A stretch of DNA of 11,279 nt from Perlabentimonas sp964490015 (GCA_964490015.1 CAZBBA010000106.1:1-11279); one strand, 5' to 3'. Positions 1-6,302 are shown, counted from the stretch's first letter. Translations and numbers: made by a program. Notes: generated by a model not told the origin, from the sequence alone.

Positions 1-482
1 CGGTTGGCTTTCAAAACGCCATCCTTGTTGGGCTTCATCAGGTCCCTGATCATGCCCACCAGCATGGCGCTGTTCTCATCGCGGGCGAGGCTTTTAAGCC
101 ACGCGTTAACGCGCTCAACGCCCACGCTCACCGTCTCGTCCCAGCGGTCGATAACGTTGTGGCCAATGATCACGCTAACATCGCCATCGGCGCTGGTAAA
201 GGTGTGGCTGCCCTGGCTGAGCATTTGCTCCTCGGTCAGGGCGAATAGCTCCTGCTTCATCTTTAGCAGGGTGGAGAACTCGCCGAACACCCGCTGCTTA
301 GCCAGCTCCAGCTCCGTGCTAATCTTTTGCAGCTGCTTAAAGGTACTTAGCACCTGCGCGTTGCGCAAGTCCTCGTAGGTGTTCCGTTCCATCCGCTTGC
401 GCTCCCGCTCGGCGCGCTCCTCGGCCTCTAGCTGCGCCCTTAGCGCGGCTTTTTCTTCTGGTGTTAACTTGTCAATGTTCAT
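1..482 (-). CDS. DUF3164 family early phage protein (partial, runs off window)
   Basis: The ATG at 482-480 opens a frame that stays open to the window edge (160 complete codons), so the C-terminus is missing. Residues 8-35 are a charged Lys/Arg/Glu helix. A middle helical segment (about 36-90) is followed by GDVSVIIGHNVIDRWDE (about 100-116) and a helix with WLKSLARDENSAMLVGMI (128-145). This arrangement, a short beta segment after a predicted coil and then a 'WL.SL..DENSA' helix, is what I know of DUF3164 proteins, which are common in the early region of Mu-like phages and have no established activity. It follows the 72-residue coiled-coil gene by 36 bases in the same direction and is probably in the same early operon. 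The family call is from memory of the pattern, not a search. Confidence 0.75.
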   Translation of the reverse strand, partial: MNIDKLTPEEKAALRAQLEAEERAERERKRMERNTYEDLRNAQVLSTFKQLQKISTELELAKQRVFGEFSTLLKMKQELFALTEEQMLSQGSHTFTSADGDVSVIIGHNVIDRWDETVSVGVERVNAWLKSLARDENSAMLVGMIRDLMKPNKDGVLKAN

Positions 483-518
483 TGTTGTTCTAGGTATTTA
501 GTTGTGGAAAAATTGTGC

Positions 519-737
519 TCATGCCTGCCTGCGTTGCCGCTCGGCAAGCTCCTGTTTCAGCTCATCAAGCACGTTGCTCATCCTGTTCGTGTCGTGCGAT
601 ACCGCTGTGTAGGTTTCCTTTAGCCGGTTATCCCTCTTTCTCAACCAGGCCTTTCTGCGGGCGATTAGCGCTCTAAGGGCGTTAATCTCGCCCTGAATGG
701 TGGCCACGGTGCGGCCATTTTTAACCTCTGCATTCAT
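519..737 (-). CDS. Small helical phage early protein, unknown function
   Basis: This is a 72-residue protein, very rich in Arg, Lys, Glu and Leu, and probably one long coiled coil (residues about 10-70, ending in ELKQELAERQRRQA). I chose the ATG at 737-735 (MNAEVKNG) over an upstream in-frame start at 782 because that one would lie deep inside the previous gene. The chosen start still overlaps the end of the preceding gene by 17 bases, which suggests translational coupling. I do not recognise a family. Its place between DUF1018 and DUF3164 genes marks it as part of the phage early operon. No enzyme motif is visible. Confidence 0.7.
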   Translation of the reverse strand: MNAEVKNGRTVATIQGEINALRALIARRKAWLRKRDNRLKETYTAVSHDTNRMSNVLDELKQELAERQRRQA

Positions 738-939
738 TGTCTTTTTCGTTAAGTTTTTTAAGCTGATTTTTAGCCGGAACACCTAGGTAATTGTTGTAGG
801 TGGAGTAGGATATATGGTACTTGGGCTTGATATACTCCCTGTATATGCGCTTAAGCGTAATGCCCTTAGCCTGCTCGCGCTTAACAATCTCTTGGATATC
901 TACGATTAGCGCTAGCTTATTCCGGTTGGTGTAAGCCAT
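721..939 (-). CDS. Small phage early protein, possible HTH-like
   Basis: This is a 72-residue basic protein. The ATG at 939-937 (MAYTNRNKL) is preferred to an in-frame start at 990 because the preceding gene ends at 947, leaving 7 bases between them. Residues 10-25 form an amphipathic helix (ALIVDIQEIVKREQAKG), and 26-52 (ITLKRIYREYIKPKYHISYSTYNNYLG) read like a helix-turn-helix: 'GITLKRIY' as the first helix and 'SYSTYNNYLG' as the recognition helix. This could mean DNA binding, as in small phage proteins that cooperate with the transposase or repressor, but the assignment is only from the pattern. The gene's end overlaps the next gene's start. Confidence 0.7.
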   Translation of the reverse strand: MAYTNRNKLALIVDIQEIVKREQAKGITLKRIYREYIKPKYHISYSTYNNYLGVPAKNQLKKLNEKDNECRG

Positions 940-946
940 GTGTATG

Positions 947-1210
947 CTAGTTGGAGTATCGGTTAACGGGTCTGAGGATGGGCAGAACAACGCCGCAGTG
1001 GTACCCCCTAGCCGGCCCGCTCTGCAGGCGCTCCCTAATGGCGTTAACCTTATGCATAGCTGCGTTGCACTGCCTTACCAGCGTATCATACTGCTCCACC
1101 GTGGCCTTATCGAGTTCCATCTGTAATTGCTCTACACGGAGCTCGGCGCTGCTCAGCTGCGCGCGGAGCCGCTCATTGTCAAACTCGGCTGTTTTGTACT
1201 TGTTTCTCAT
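947..1210 (-). CDS. Small coiled-coil phage early protein, unknown function
   Basis: This is an 87-residue protein starting at the ATG at 1210-1208, 18 bases after the stop of the DUF1018 gene. Residues about 5-65 are continuous charged helix with heptad-like Leu/Val spacing (NERLRAQLSSAELRVEQLQM), so a coiled-coil dimer is likely. The tail (about 66-87) contains GYHCGVVLPILRP and is not helical. I do not recognise the family. The strand, spacing and base composition match the neighbouring early genes. No signal peptide or membrane segment is seen. Confidence 0.7.
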   Translation of the reverse strand: MRNKYKTAEFDNERLRAQLSSAELRVEQLQMELDKATVEQYDTLVRQCNAAMHKVNAIRERLQSGPARGYHCGVVLPILRPVNRYSN

Positions 1211-1228
1211 ACTTTTTAGGATTAGGGG

Positions 1229-1672
1229 TTAGTTCCAGCTGGCCAGGTACTCCACATCGGCAGCGGTAATGGCCTGCACCGCTTGCACCGTTTTGGCCTT
1301 ACGGGAAAACTCGTAGTAGATGTCCCGCAGGCGCGCTTGGGGAATGCTGTTAAACTTTCTGTAACCGGTAGCCTGGCAGGCAATGCCCTTGATTAGGGCC
1401 AGACTCTCATCCCTGTTGGTTGCTCGGAGCCATCCGCCAATGGCGGCAATGCAGCGCTTACGCCATGCATCGCCGTCGGGGTCAAGATGGCTAATCACAT
1501 CAATAAAGCGCAGCAGCTCGTTAATGGGCATGTCCTTGCTGCTCTGGTACCCAAAAGAGCCTAGCGCTGCGCGGTACTGGTCATCGCTAATGCCTATTTG
1601 GCTCACTACCGTGTGAACCCGCTTAATGAGGCTGTTCTTAAAGGCTTGCTGTTTGTTGGTTAGCTTTTCCAT
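1229..1672 (-). CDS. DUF1018 / GemA (Mu gp16-like) regulatory protein
   Basis: This is a 147-residue protein resembling DUF1018, the family of Mu gp16/GemA. GemA is a non-essential Mu early protein reported to affect host gene expression and DNA topology. Matching features are the N-terminal basic helix, the 'QIGISDDQYRAAL..FG..SSKDM...EL' block (about 25-55) and the tryptophan-containing 'WRKRCIAAIGGWL' helix (about 70-82), with a second helical half up to residue 147. The start at 1672-1670 (MEKLTNKQ) lies 4 bases after the upstream stop. An in-frame start at 1702 would overlap the ATPase gene by 26 bases and is less likely. It is in line with A, B and the RecA-like ATPase. Family assignment is fairly secure; molecular role is not. 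Confidence 0.82.
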   Translation of the reverse strand: MEKLTNKQQAFKNSLIKRVHTVVSQIGISDDQYRAALGSFGYQSSKDMPINELLRFIDVISHLDPDGDAWRKRCIAAIGGWLRATNRDESLALIKGIACQATGYRKFNSIPQARLRDIYYEFSRKAKTVQAVQAITAADVEYLASWN

Positions 1673-1676
1673 AGTT

Positions 1677-2345
1677 TTACTTTTTTGCGCCCCAGTATTC
1701 AAGGGCTTTTTTCTCCCAGGTTGTTACGTACGATCCAGATATTGAGCCCTCAACTCGGCTCTCGGCAAACATCCGGTGGCCTTCAACCCACATCTTCACG
1801 TCAGCATCGTACTTAATGTCGTCTGCTAGTGAGCCCTTGGGGTTCTTGCCCTCGGCCTGGCTGATAAAAACGAGCAGCTTGGTGCCCGCAAACTCCTCTT
1901 TCAGCTCGTAGAAGAAGTCGCTCCCGTACTTCTTCTGGAATATCTGCACGCTGTCAAAGAAAACGGCCGTTGGGCCTTTGGGCTCACGGAGCTTTTTCTT
2001 GACCCCCTCCAGCGTTTCCCCGCGCTGCGGAATGAAAATCTTCCTACGTTCCGGTTTCTCCATTCCCACGCGATTAAAAGCCATTTGCAGGGTAGCGGAA
2101 GCATCCTCCTCCTTGCTCCAGTAGATGAGCTTCAGGTAACGGGTTAAGTACTTGGCCAACTTGATGGCTCCTGTTGTCTTACCATTAGAGCTATTGCCGT
2201 TTATGAACCATATTCCGGTAAGTACCGGGTTACCTATCAAATCCCTCCACTCCCCGTGAAAGGTTGTCTGGTTGAATTTCTTGCCAAGGAACTCGTCGAG
2301 GTTGTACATTCTCAGCGCCCTCGCGCTGTCCTCATTTCTCCTCAT
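1677..2345 (-). CDS. RecA/DnaB-superfamily ATPase of the phage early operon
   Basis: This is a 222-residue cytoplasmic NTPase. Walker A is GNSSNGKT (residues 50-57), preceded by a strand (TGIWFING). Walker B is TAVFFDS (126-132). A later strand, LLVFISQAEG (157-166), is followed by NPKGSLADDIKYDADVKMWVEG (168-189), resembling the 'SQ...G...ADV' stretch of RecA, RadA and DnaB-type folds rather than a AAA+ protein. The length covers little more than the ATPase core. It lies 20 bases after the MuB-like gene in the same operon. Mu has no counterpart between B and gp16, so a part in phage replication or recombination is inferred from fold and position only. DNA loading or repair at transposition forks is one possibility. 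Confidence 0.75.
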   Translation of the reverse strand: MRRNEDSARALRMYNLDEFLGKKFNQTTFHGEWRDLIGNPVLTGIWFINGNSSNGKTTGAIKLAKYLTRYLKLIYWSKEEDASATLQMAFNRVGMEKPERRKIFIPQRGETLEGVKKKLREPKGPTAVFFDSVQIFQKKYGSDFFYELKEEFAGTKLLVFISQAEGKNPKGSLADDIKYDADVKMWVEGHRMFAESRVEGSISGSYVTTWEKKALEYWGAKK

Positions 2346-2365
2346 GCTTAAAGGCTGTTTAAAGG

Positions 2366-3340
2366 CTAGTGAACAATACCGGTAATGCGCCTGAAGAAAT
2401 CCTCGGTTAGCTCAACCCCAGCAGCCTCTGCTCTTTCTATGGCGGGCACCAGGTAGTCGCGAAGCATCCGGTAATCGCTACATAGGCCGCGCAGCAGCGC
2501 CTTTAGGCCCTCGTCCTTTACAACGCCAGCAAAGAACTCCTCAAAGGTGGTATCCTCACCGGTCTCGGGATCCTTCCTGACAATATCCTCCAGGAAGAAG
2601 GTGTTGGCCCTAAACCGCGATACGAATTGAGGAATCCCTATGCAATCGCGCTTGGTCATTTTGTCCAGGTTGCTGATGAGCTGAGGCGTGCCCAGCAGCA
2701 TCATGGAGCAGTAGGCGTGTATGTGATCGTAAACCGCCTTAATGGTGCGTAGAACTGGCACCGTGGCGTTTTCGGCCTCGTCAAACACGATGAGCAGCCC
2801 GTGCTCCGAGGTGTCGATGTTCCTAACCTTGGCCGTGATGGCCTTTAGGCAGGCTGTTTTGCTGGTTCTGCGCTCTACGGCAAGCGCGTCGCAAAGGTCG
2901 TCCAGCAAGCCCCTCACGTTGTGCAGCACGCTGAGCGTAATCCGAATGGTGTTCTTGGGGTTGACACGGGCAAACTTGTCCAGCGTGTAGGTCTTCCCGC
3001 TGCCCGTTTCGCCAATGATCATGCCCTTTATGTTCATCTCCTTGGCCTCCTCCAGGCGGGCAATGGTGGCTATGAACTGCGCGGTGTTTCGCTTGGGCCA
3101 CACGTTTTTATCCACCTCATACCCCACGGCCTTGGCCAGCTTGTCCCACTGCACCGTGGAGATTACGGCTCCGTTGTCGTAGCTCAGCTGGCCCGCCAGC
3201 ATGCGGCTCAGGTACCCGGCGCTAACGCCGCTTACTCGGGACAGGGGGTTAACCCCGTTCTTGCCGTTCTTTAGCCAGCCCTGCTGCTGCGCGTACTCGT
3301 TGGCAGCCTTTGCAATGCTTAGTTTGGTTGTCTCTTTCAT
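2366..3340 (-). CDS. MuB-like AAA+ ATPase, target-DNA activator of transposition
   Basis: This 324-residue protein matches the MuB architecture: an N-terminal helix-turn-helix (about 33-75, with SRVSGVSAGYLSRMLAGQ) followed by an AAA+ core. Walker A is GETGSGKT (110-117), Walker B GLLIVFDEAE (181-190), sensor 1 MMLLGTPQ (213-220), and a likely arginine finger is in SRFR (241-244). The helical C-terminal domain runs from about 265 to 324. In Mu, B forms ATP-dependent filaments on target DNA, stimulates A and delivers target sites. Mu B is 312 residues, so the length fits. The ATG lies 2 bases after the transposase stop, the A-B coupling expected in this phage type. Confidence 0.9.
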   Translation of the reverse strand: MKETTKLSIAKAANEYAQQQGWLKNGKNGVNPLSRVSGVSAGYLSRMLAGQLSYDNGAVISTVQWDKLAKAVGYEVDKNVWPKRNTAQFIATIARLEEAKEMNIKGMIIGETGSGKTYTLDKFARVNPKNTIRITLSVLHNVRGLLDDLCDALAVERRTSKTACLKAITAKVRNIDTSEHGLLIVFDEAENATVPVLRTIKAVYDHIHAYCSMMLLGTPQLISNLDKMTKRDCIGIPQFVSRFRANTFFLEDIVRKDPETGEDTTFEEFFAGVVKDEGLKALLRGLCSDYRMLRDYLVPAIERAEAAGVELTEDFFRRITGIVH

Positions 3341-3342
3341 GG

Positions 3343-4767
3343 TTAGTCGTATTTTGCCATGTTGGCTATTTGGGTTAAATGCTCAAGATGTTTCTTCTTT
3401 ATCTCTGCGTTAAGAGCGGCTTTCTTGCGCTCCTCCTTGCGGCGTGCCTTAGCGGCTTCGCGGCTCTGCTCAATGTCCGGCTCGTCAAACTCACCGTTAA
3501 TGGGCATTACCCCTTTAGGCTGATGTGCCAGCTGCTCCGTAACCTCGTCAACGGGTAGCGCAATAAGCTTAGGTATTGCCGATAGCTTGTCGCGTGTCAT
3601 CTTGTCAAACGAAGACACATACCCCATTTGATTGTTGCGTATGCGCGTATCCTCATCGTCACGCTCAATAACAGCCTCGTTGTATCGCTCTACTGGGGTA
3701 CAAGTGCATATGTACCTGCCGTTTTGGTATAGGTAAACCTCCTTAACCTCATCGCCAGGGAAGTAGTAGGCCTGCACAGTNNNNNNNNNNNNNNNNNNNN
3801 NNNNNNNNNNNNNNNNNNNNNNNNNNNNNNNNNNNNNNNNNNNNNNNNNNNNNNNNNNNNNNNNNNNNNNNNNNNNNNNNTCCGAGTTGCGCTTCTTGTC
3901 GGAAACGTTCTCGTTCTCCCACTTCTTAAGCCACCGGTTAACCGTGCTCTCGCTAATAATAATGGGTTCGCCCTTCTCGTTAAAGTAGTCGGCAGGGTTA
4001 AGCGCAACCAGCTCGCCAGTAGCCTTGTCAATAACCTCTAGCCGCTGCTGTCCAGCAAGGAACATAAGGTATGTGTCCAGCGCGCCAACCTGGTAAGGTT
4101 TCTCCTCCATGGTGTAGATGCCCAGCAAAACCTGCTCTACCAGCTCCGTTACCTTTAGCGCAAACTTGTTGCCGTAGTTCTTGTGAACTATGGCCGCGTA
4201 CCCCTCGCTCCTGTACGCCTTGTACATGCGCTCCAGCGAGCGATGGTTGTCGTAGCTGAGCCCGTGCTTCCACACCCGGGTGTCCAGCTGCTGCACGTAG
4301 CCGTTCATCTCCTCCATGGCGGCAACCATCGAGAACCTGCCCGCAATGCGCTTTCTGAGCGTGCGGCGCTTGGTAACAATGGCGTCGATGGCGTTGAGCA
4401 CGCTGGCGCTATGGGTGTACTCCACCTGAACCTGCGGGGGAAGCGGCACGGTAAGGTGCTCGCCGTACCTGTACCCCGCGTAGAACTCAGCCGCAGCGGT
4501 GTCTATCTCCAGGATGGCCGCAACGGGGTTGTACTCGTGCGCATCGCGGGGGCTGTAGCCCAGCTTGGCCTCCACCAGCGGCGCCAGCCCGCACCGCTCA
4601 ACGGAGGAGTACTCCACCCACGCCTGCTGGCCGCGACAAGGGGTTACAATGCCTTTTAACTTACCTCTAGTTATATGCTTTCTGTAATTAGAGTAAGTAA
4701 GCACCTCCAAGTCCTTGTATAGCGCCTCAGCCTTTACTGCGAATATGCCGTTGAAGTAATCGAACAT
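3343..4767 (-). CDS. Mu-A-like DDE transposase, interrupted by an assembly gap
   Basis: The N-terminal 295 codons (4767-3881) and the C-terminal part (3780-3343) read in the same frame either side of 100 N. The N-part has a DNA-binding region starting YFNGIFAVKAEALYKDL, long helices, a segment VQQLDTRVWKHGLSYDNHRSLERM (about 167-190), and an HTH-like helix ISESTVNRWLKKW (about 275-287) ending in KKRNS. In related transposases the RNase-H-like DDE core begins soon after that point. The C-part starts with a beta-rich domain (TVQAYYFPGDEVKEVYLYQNG) and ends in a highly basic helix (ARRKEERKKAALNAEIKKKH), like the Mu A tail that contacts B. Mu A has 663 residues, while only about 440 are visible, so the catalytic Asp-Asp-Glu residues must lie in the gap. 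B follows immediately. Confidence 0.88.
   Translation of the reverse strand: MFDYFNGIFAVKAEALYKDLEVLTYSNYRKHITRGKLKGIVTPCRGQQAWVEYSSVERCGLAPLVEAKLGYSPRDAHEYNPVAAILEIDTAAAEFYAGYRYGEHLTVPLPPQVQVEYTHSASVLNAIDAIVTKRRTLRKRIAGRFSMVAAMEEMNGYVQQLDTRVWKHGLSYDNHRSLERMYKAYRSEGYAAIVHKNYGNKFALKVTELVEQVLLGIYTMEEKPYQVGALDTYLMFLAGQQRLEVIDKATGELVALNPADYFNEKGEPIIISESTVNRWLKKWENENVSDKKRNSXXXXXXXXXXXXXXXXXXXXXXXXXXXXXXXXXXTVQAYYFPGDEVKEVYLYQNGRYICTCTPVERYNEAVIERDDEDTRIRNNQMGYVSSFDKMTRDKLSAIPKLIALPVDEVTEQLAHQPKGVMPINGEFDEPDIEQSREAAKARRKEERKKAALNAEIKKKHLEHLTQIANMAKYD
3781..3880. other. Assembly gap (100 N) inside the transposase gene
   Basis: There are exactly 100 N, a conventional placeholder for a gap of unknown length. 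The catalytic core that belongs here needs roughly 200 or more residues, so the true gap is probably more than 600 bases. The two flanks happening to be in frame across 100 N is a one-in-three coincidence and does not show that the length is real. Confidence 0.95.
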
Positions 4768-4787
4768 GGCTCGTTTTTTTATGCTCC

Positions 4788-4810
4788 CGCCGGGGGCTCG
4801 AACCCCGGCG
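4788..4810 (-). other. GC-rich hairpin with tRNA T-arm-like loop in transposase leader
   Basis: This is a perfect 8-bp stem (CGCCGGGG / CCCCGGCG) closing a 7-base loop. Read on the - strand the loop is TTCGAGC, the consensus of a tRNA T-loop. It lies 20 bases upstream of the transposase ATG and directly upstream of the zinc-ribbon promoter on the other strand. There is no T-run after it on either strand, so it is not an intrinsic terminator. I found no matching acceptor, D-arm or anticodon arm, so it is not a complete tRNA gene. It may be an mRNA leader structure limiting transposase translation, or a remnant of a tRNA 3' end. Confidence 0.6.
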
Positions 4811-4811
4811 C

Positions 4812-4840
4812 TTGCCGAACGGGAAAAATGACTACATTTA
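4812..4840 (+). promoter_or_regulatory. Candidate Bacteroidota-type promoter of the zinc-ribbon gene
   Basis: TACATTTA at 4833-4840 matches the -7 motif TAnnTTTG in seven of eight positions. A TTG at 4812-4814 stands 18 bases upstream, where a -33 TTTG would be. The element is 28 bases before the ATG. This is a pattern match only, but the gene needs its own promoter because every neighbour runs the other way. Confidence 0.35.
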
Positions 4841-4868
4841 GGGTGTCTAATCGTAAACTGTAATCATT

Positions 4869-5063
4869 ATGGCTTTATCTACTTGCCCTAAATGCGGGGG
4901 TCACAGTTTTGAAATGGTGGAGAACACGCCCTCAAGAAGCAGCTACAAGATCATGTTCATTCAGTGCGCTAGCTGTGGAGCGGTTGTAGGTACCCAAGAG
5001 TACTTCAACATAGGTTCCCTTATCTACAAGCTAGCCAAGGCTCTGGGTAGAAGCCTGGACTAG
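4869..5063 (+). CDS. Small zinc-ribbon protein (64 residues)
   Basis: There are two knuckles, CPKCGG (Cys6, Cys9) and CASCG (Cys33, Cys36), 24 residues apart, with a hydrophobic strand (YKIMFIQC) leading to the second. This is a single structural zinc ribbon. The C-terminal half (YFNIGSLIYKLAKALGRSLD) is a helix. Small proteins of this kind (CPKCGG..F.MVENTP...YK..F.QC..CG..VG) are widespread in bacteria, and their function is unknown to me. It is the only gene here on the + strand between the Ner-like gene and the transposase, so it is antisense to the early operon. Its stop codon shares the sequence CTAG with the stop of the 59-residue gene on the other strand (overlap 5060-5063). It may be a passenger ('moron') gene or a regulator of the early region. 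Confidence 0.8.
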   Translation: MALSTCPKCGGHSFEMVENTPSRSSYKIMFIQCASCGAVVGTQEYFNIGSLIYKLAKALGRSLD

Positions 5064-5239
5064 TAGTCGGTTACTAGATAAATACTGGCCGTAATTGGCC
5101 TTTTCTCCATTGTTGAGGTATGTGTTTCTATCTCAACGCGTAACCCCTTTTCCTCTGCCTCTCTAACCTTTTCGTTCAGCAGCTCGACTGTTTTCCTGAT
5201 CTCATGGGCAATAGCCGTTAACTCTTTTTCTCTTTCCAT
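5060..5239 (-). CDS. 59-residue phage early protein, unknown function
   Basis: This ORF was found by reading the - strand: ATG at 5239-5237, stop TAG at 5062-5060. The product begins MEREKELTAIAHEIRKTVEL, continues as a charged helix to about residue 33 (EEKGLRVEIET), then turns to beta structure (KRPITASIYLVTDY) at the end. It starts 19 bases after the stop of the Ner-like gene on the same strand and shares the transposase direction, so it fits as the second gene of the early operon. I do not recognise a family. A short helix plus beta hairpin with no Cys or membrane segment gives no activity. Its end overlaps the zinc-ribbon gene tail to tail by 4 bases. Confidence 0.65.
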   Translation of the reverse strand: MEREKELTAIAHEIRKTVELLNEKVREAEEKGLRVEIETHTSTMEKRPITASIYLVTDY

Positions 5240-5258
5240 GGCGAGTTGTATTTTACTG

Positions 5259-5513
5259 TTACTTCGAACCTGCGCCTGAGCTCCTTCGTGGCTGCTCGTT
5301 TTGGGGGCTGGGCGTTGTGGGTGCGGGGGCCTCCACGCCGCCGCGCGCCAGCGCCAGCTTGCGGATGCGCAGCGCCAGCGGGGTGTTCACCTCGCCACGC
5401 AGCGCGCCCCGCACCGTGGGGTAGCTGGTGCGCAGCAGCTCGGTGAGGGCCTTCCGCTCACCCCTGTCGGTGAGAATGCGGGGCAGCTTGTGGGTGGTTT
5501 GTTTTTTTTCCAT
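5259..5513 (-). CDS. Ner/Cro-like early regulator
   Basis: This is an 84-residue basic protein from the ATG at 5513-5511. Residues about 18-58 hold a helix-turn-helix-like stretch (ERKALTELLRTSYPTVRGAL, then NTPLALRIRKLALARGG), in which SYPTVRGAL would be the recognition helix. The tail (60-84) is Pro/Ala/Ser-rich and disordered. It is divergent from the repressor and is the first gene of the early operon, the position of ner in Mu, where Ner represses the early and repressor promoters. Codons 2-4 lie in a run of eight A (5502-5509 on the other strand), a possible slippage site. The DNA is visibly richer in GC than the transposase genes. Its promoter is lost in the assembly gap 7 bases upstream. 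Confidence 0.75.
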   Translation of the reverse strand: MEKKQTTHKLPRILTDRGERKALTELLRTSYPTVRGALRGEVNTPLALRIRKLALARGGVEAPAPTTPSPQNEQPRRSSGAGSK

Positions 5514-5520
5514 ACCTTTA

Positions 5521-5620
5521 NNNNNNNNNNNNNNNNNNNNNNNNNNNNNNNNNNNNNNNNNNNNNNNNNNNNNNNNNNNNNNNNNNNNNNNNNNNNNNNN
5601 NNNNNNNNNNNNNNNNNNNN
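5521..5620. other. Assembly gap (100 N) over repressor start and switch region
   Basis: This is again exactly 100 N. The gap must hold the divergent promoters and operators, the repressor start codon and about 60-70 codons of its HTH domain, which together need well over 200 bases. Both flanks are strikingly GC-rich, so sequencing dropout or a repeat shared with another prophage may be the cause. Confidence 0.93.
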
Positions 5621-6111
5621 TCAACCCCGACTGGCTGCTGACGGGCAAGGGCGATATGCTGCGCGGGGCCGCGCCCGTGGCGGCGCGTGGGGCGGGGGCC
5701 TTCCCGGAGGGGCTGCACCCAGTGCCGCTGGTGAGCCTGGCGGCCGTGGCGGGCTTCGGGTCGCCAGACTTCGCCATCACGGAGCAGGACATTGAGGCCA
5801 ACTACGTGGTGCCCGATTTTAACGGCATAGACTTTATGATAAGGGTAAAGGGGAGCAGCATGTACCCAAAGTACAGCAGCGGTGACATTATTGCCTGCCG
5901 TAAAATAAACGACAGCCAGTTTATACAGTGGAATAAGTGCCACGTTGTGGGCACCAAGGAGCAGGGGCTACTGGTTAAACGCCTAAAAAAGGGCACTACA
6001 GAGAGCAGCATTCTGGCCATATCTGACAACAAGGAGTACGACCCCTTCGAAATTCCGATTGACGAAATAACTGGAATTGCCATAGTTGTAGGGGTAATTA
6101 GGTTGGAATAG
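5621..6111 (+). CDS. S24-family phage repressor, N-terminus lost in gap
   Basis: The visible part starts at (I)NPDWLLTGKGDML, the segment that follows the XRE-type helix-turn-helix in many phage repressors of this group, so the DNA-binding domain lies in the N run. A GC-rich Ala/Gly/Pro linker follows. Then comes PLVSLAAVAGFGS with an Ala-Gly bond (codons 5749-5754) at the place LexA-like proteins cut themselves. VKGSSMYPKYSSGD supplies the nucleophilic Ser (the one before Met), and LLVKRLKKG supplies the general-base Lys. The protein ends in a beta-rich S24 domain with stop TAG at 6109-6111. Expected role: hold the lysogenic state and inactivate itself when activated RecA is present. It diverges from the Ner-like gene. 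The linker is far richer in GC than the peptidase domain, suggesting mosaic origin. Confidence 0.85.
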
Positions 6112-6248
6112 GGGCGCAAAAGCACTTAATCGAATAATATACTGCTTGTTAACAAACCTCTAAACACATAATTAAATGTATTACGGTACACTTTCACGCT
6201 ATTTTTTACCTGTTTACACGCCTCCTTTTAGTGTTACGGTATTCTTTT

Positions 6249-6271
6249 AAGGCTCTTTTTTTAGCCTTTTT
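6249..6271 (+). terminator. Weak candidate terminator after the repressor
   Basis: AAGGCT (6249-6254) pairs with AGCCTT (6263-6268) around an 8-base T-rich loop and is followed by TTT. It is 138 bases past the repressor stop. The stem is short, so this is tentative. Confidence 0.3.
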
Positions 6272-6302
6272 GTCCACCCATTTGTCCAACAATATGTCCA
6301 AA
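6267..6302. repeat. Three 12-bp iterated units containing TGTCCA
   Basis: TGTCCA begins at 6271, 6283 and 6295, exactly 12 bp apart. The units read TTTTTGTCCACC, CATTTGTCCAAC and AATATGTCCAAA. Regular spacing near one helical turn suggests a protein-binding array, either of the transposase or of the repressor. The protein is not known. Confidence 0.6.

Noticed and set aside
4..378. Open frame of 124 residues on the + strand
   Set aside because: It is antisense to the DUF3164 frame, which runs uninterrupted to the window edge and has family features.
4183..4659. Open frame of 158 residues on the + strand within the transposase
   Set aside because: It is antisense to the transposase N-terminal domain, with His/Val/Arg-rich low-information sequence; it looks like a shadow caused by high GC.
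4781..4860. A possible tRNA gene on the - strand around the T-arm-like hairpin
   Set aside because: No acceptor partner strand, D-arm or anticodon arm was found upstream, and the 3' side does not end in a plausible CCA tail.
5428..5520. Extension of the repressor frame upstream of the gap
   Set aside because: The residues there are antisense to the Ner-like gene and do not look like a helix-turn-helix. They join the repressor only because the placeholder is 100 bases long.
5301..5795. Long + strand frame spanning the second gap, rich in Gly, Arg and Ala
   Set aside because: It depends on reading through N and conflicts with the Ner-like gene and the S24 repressor, which both show real domains.
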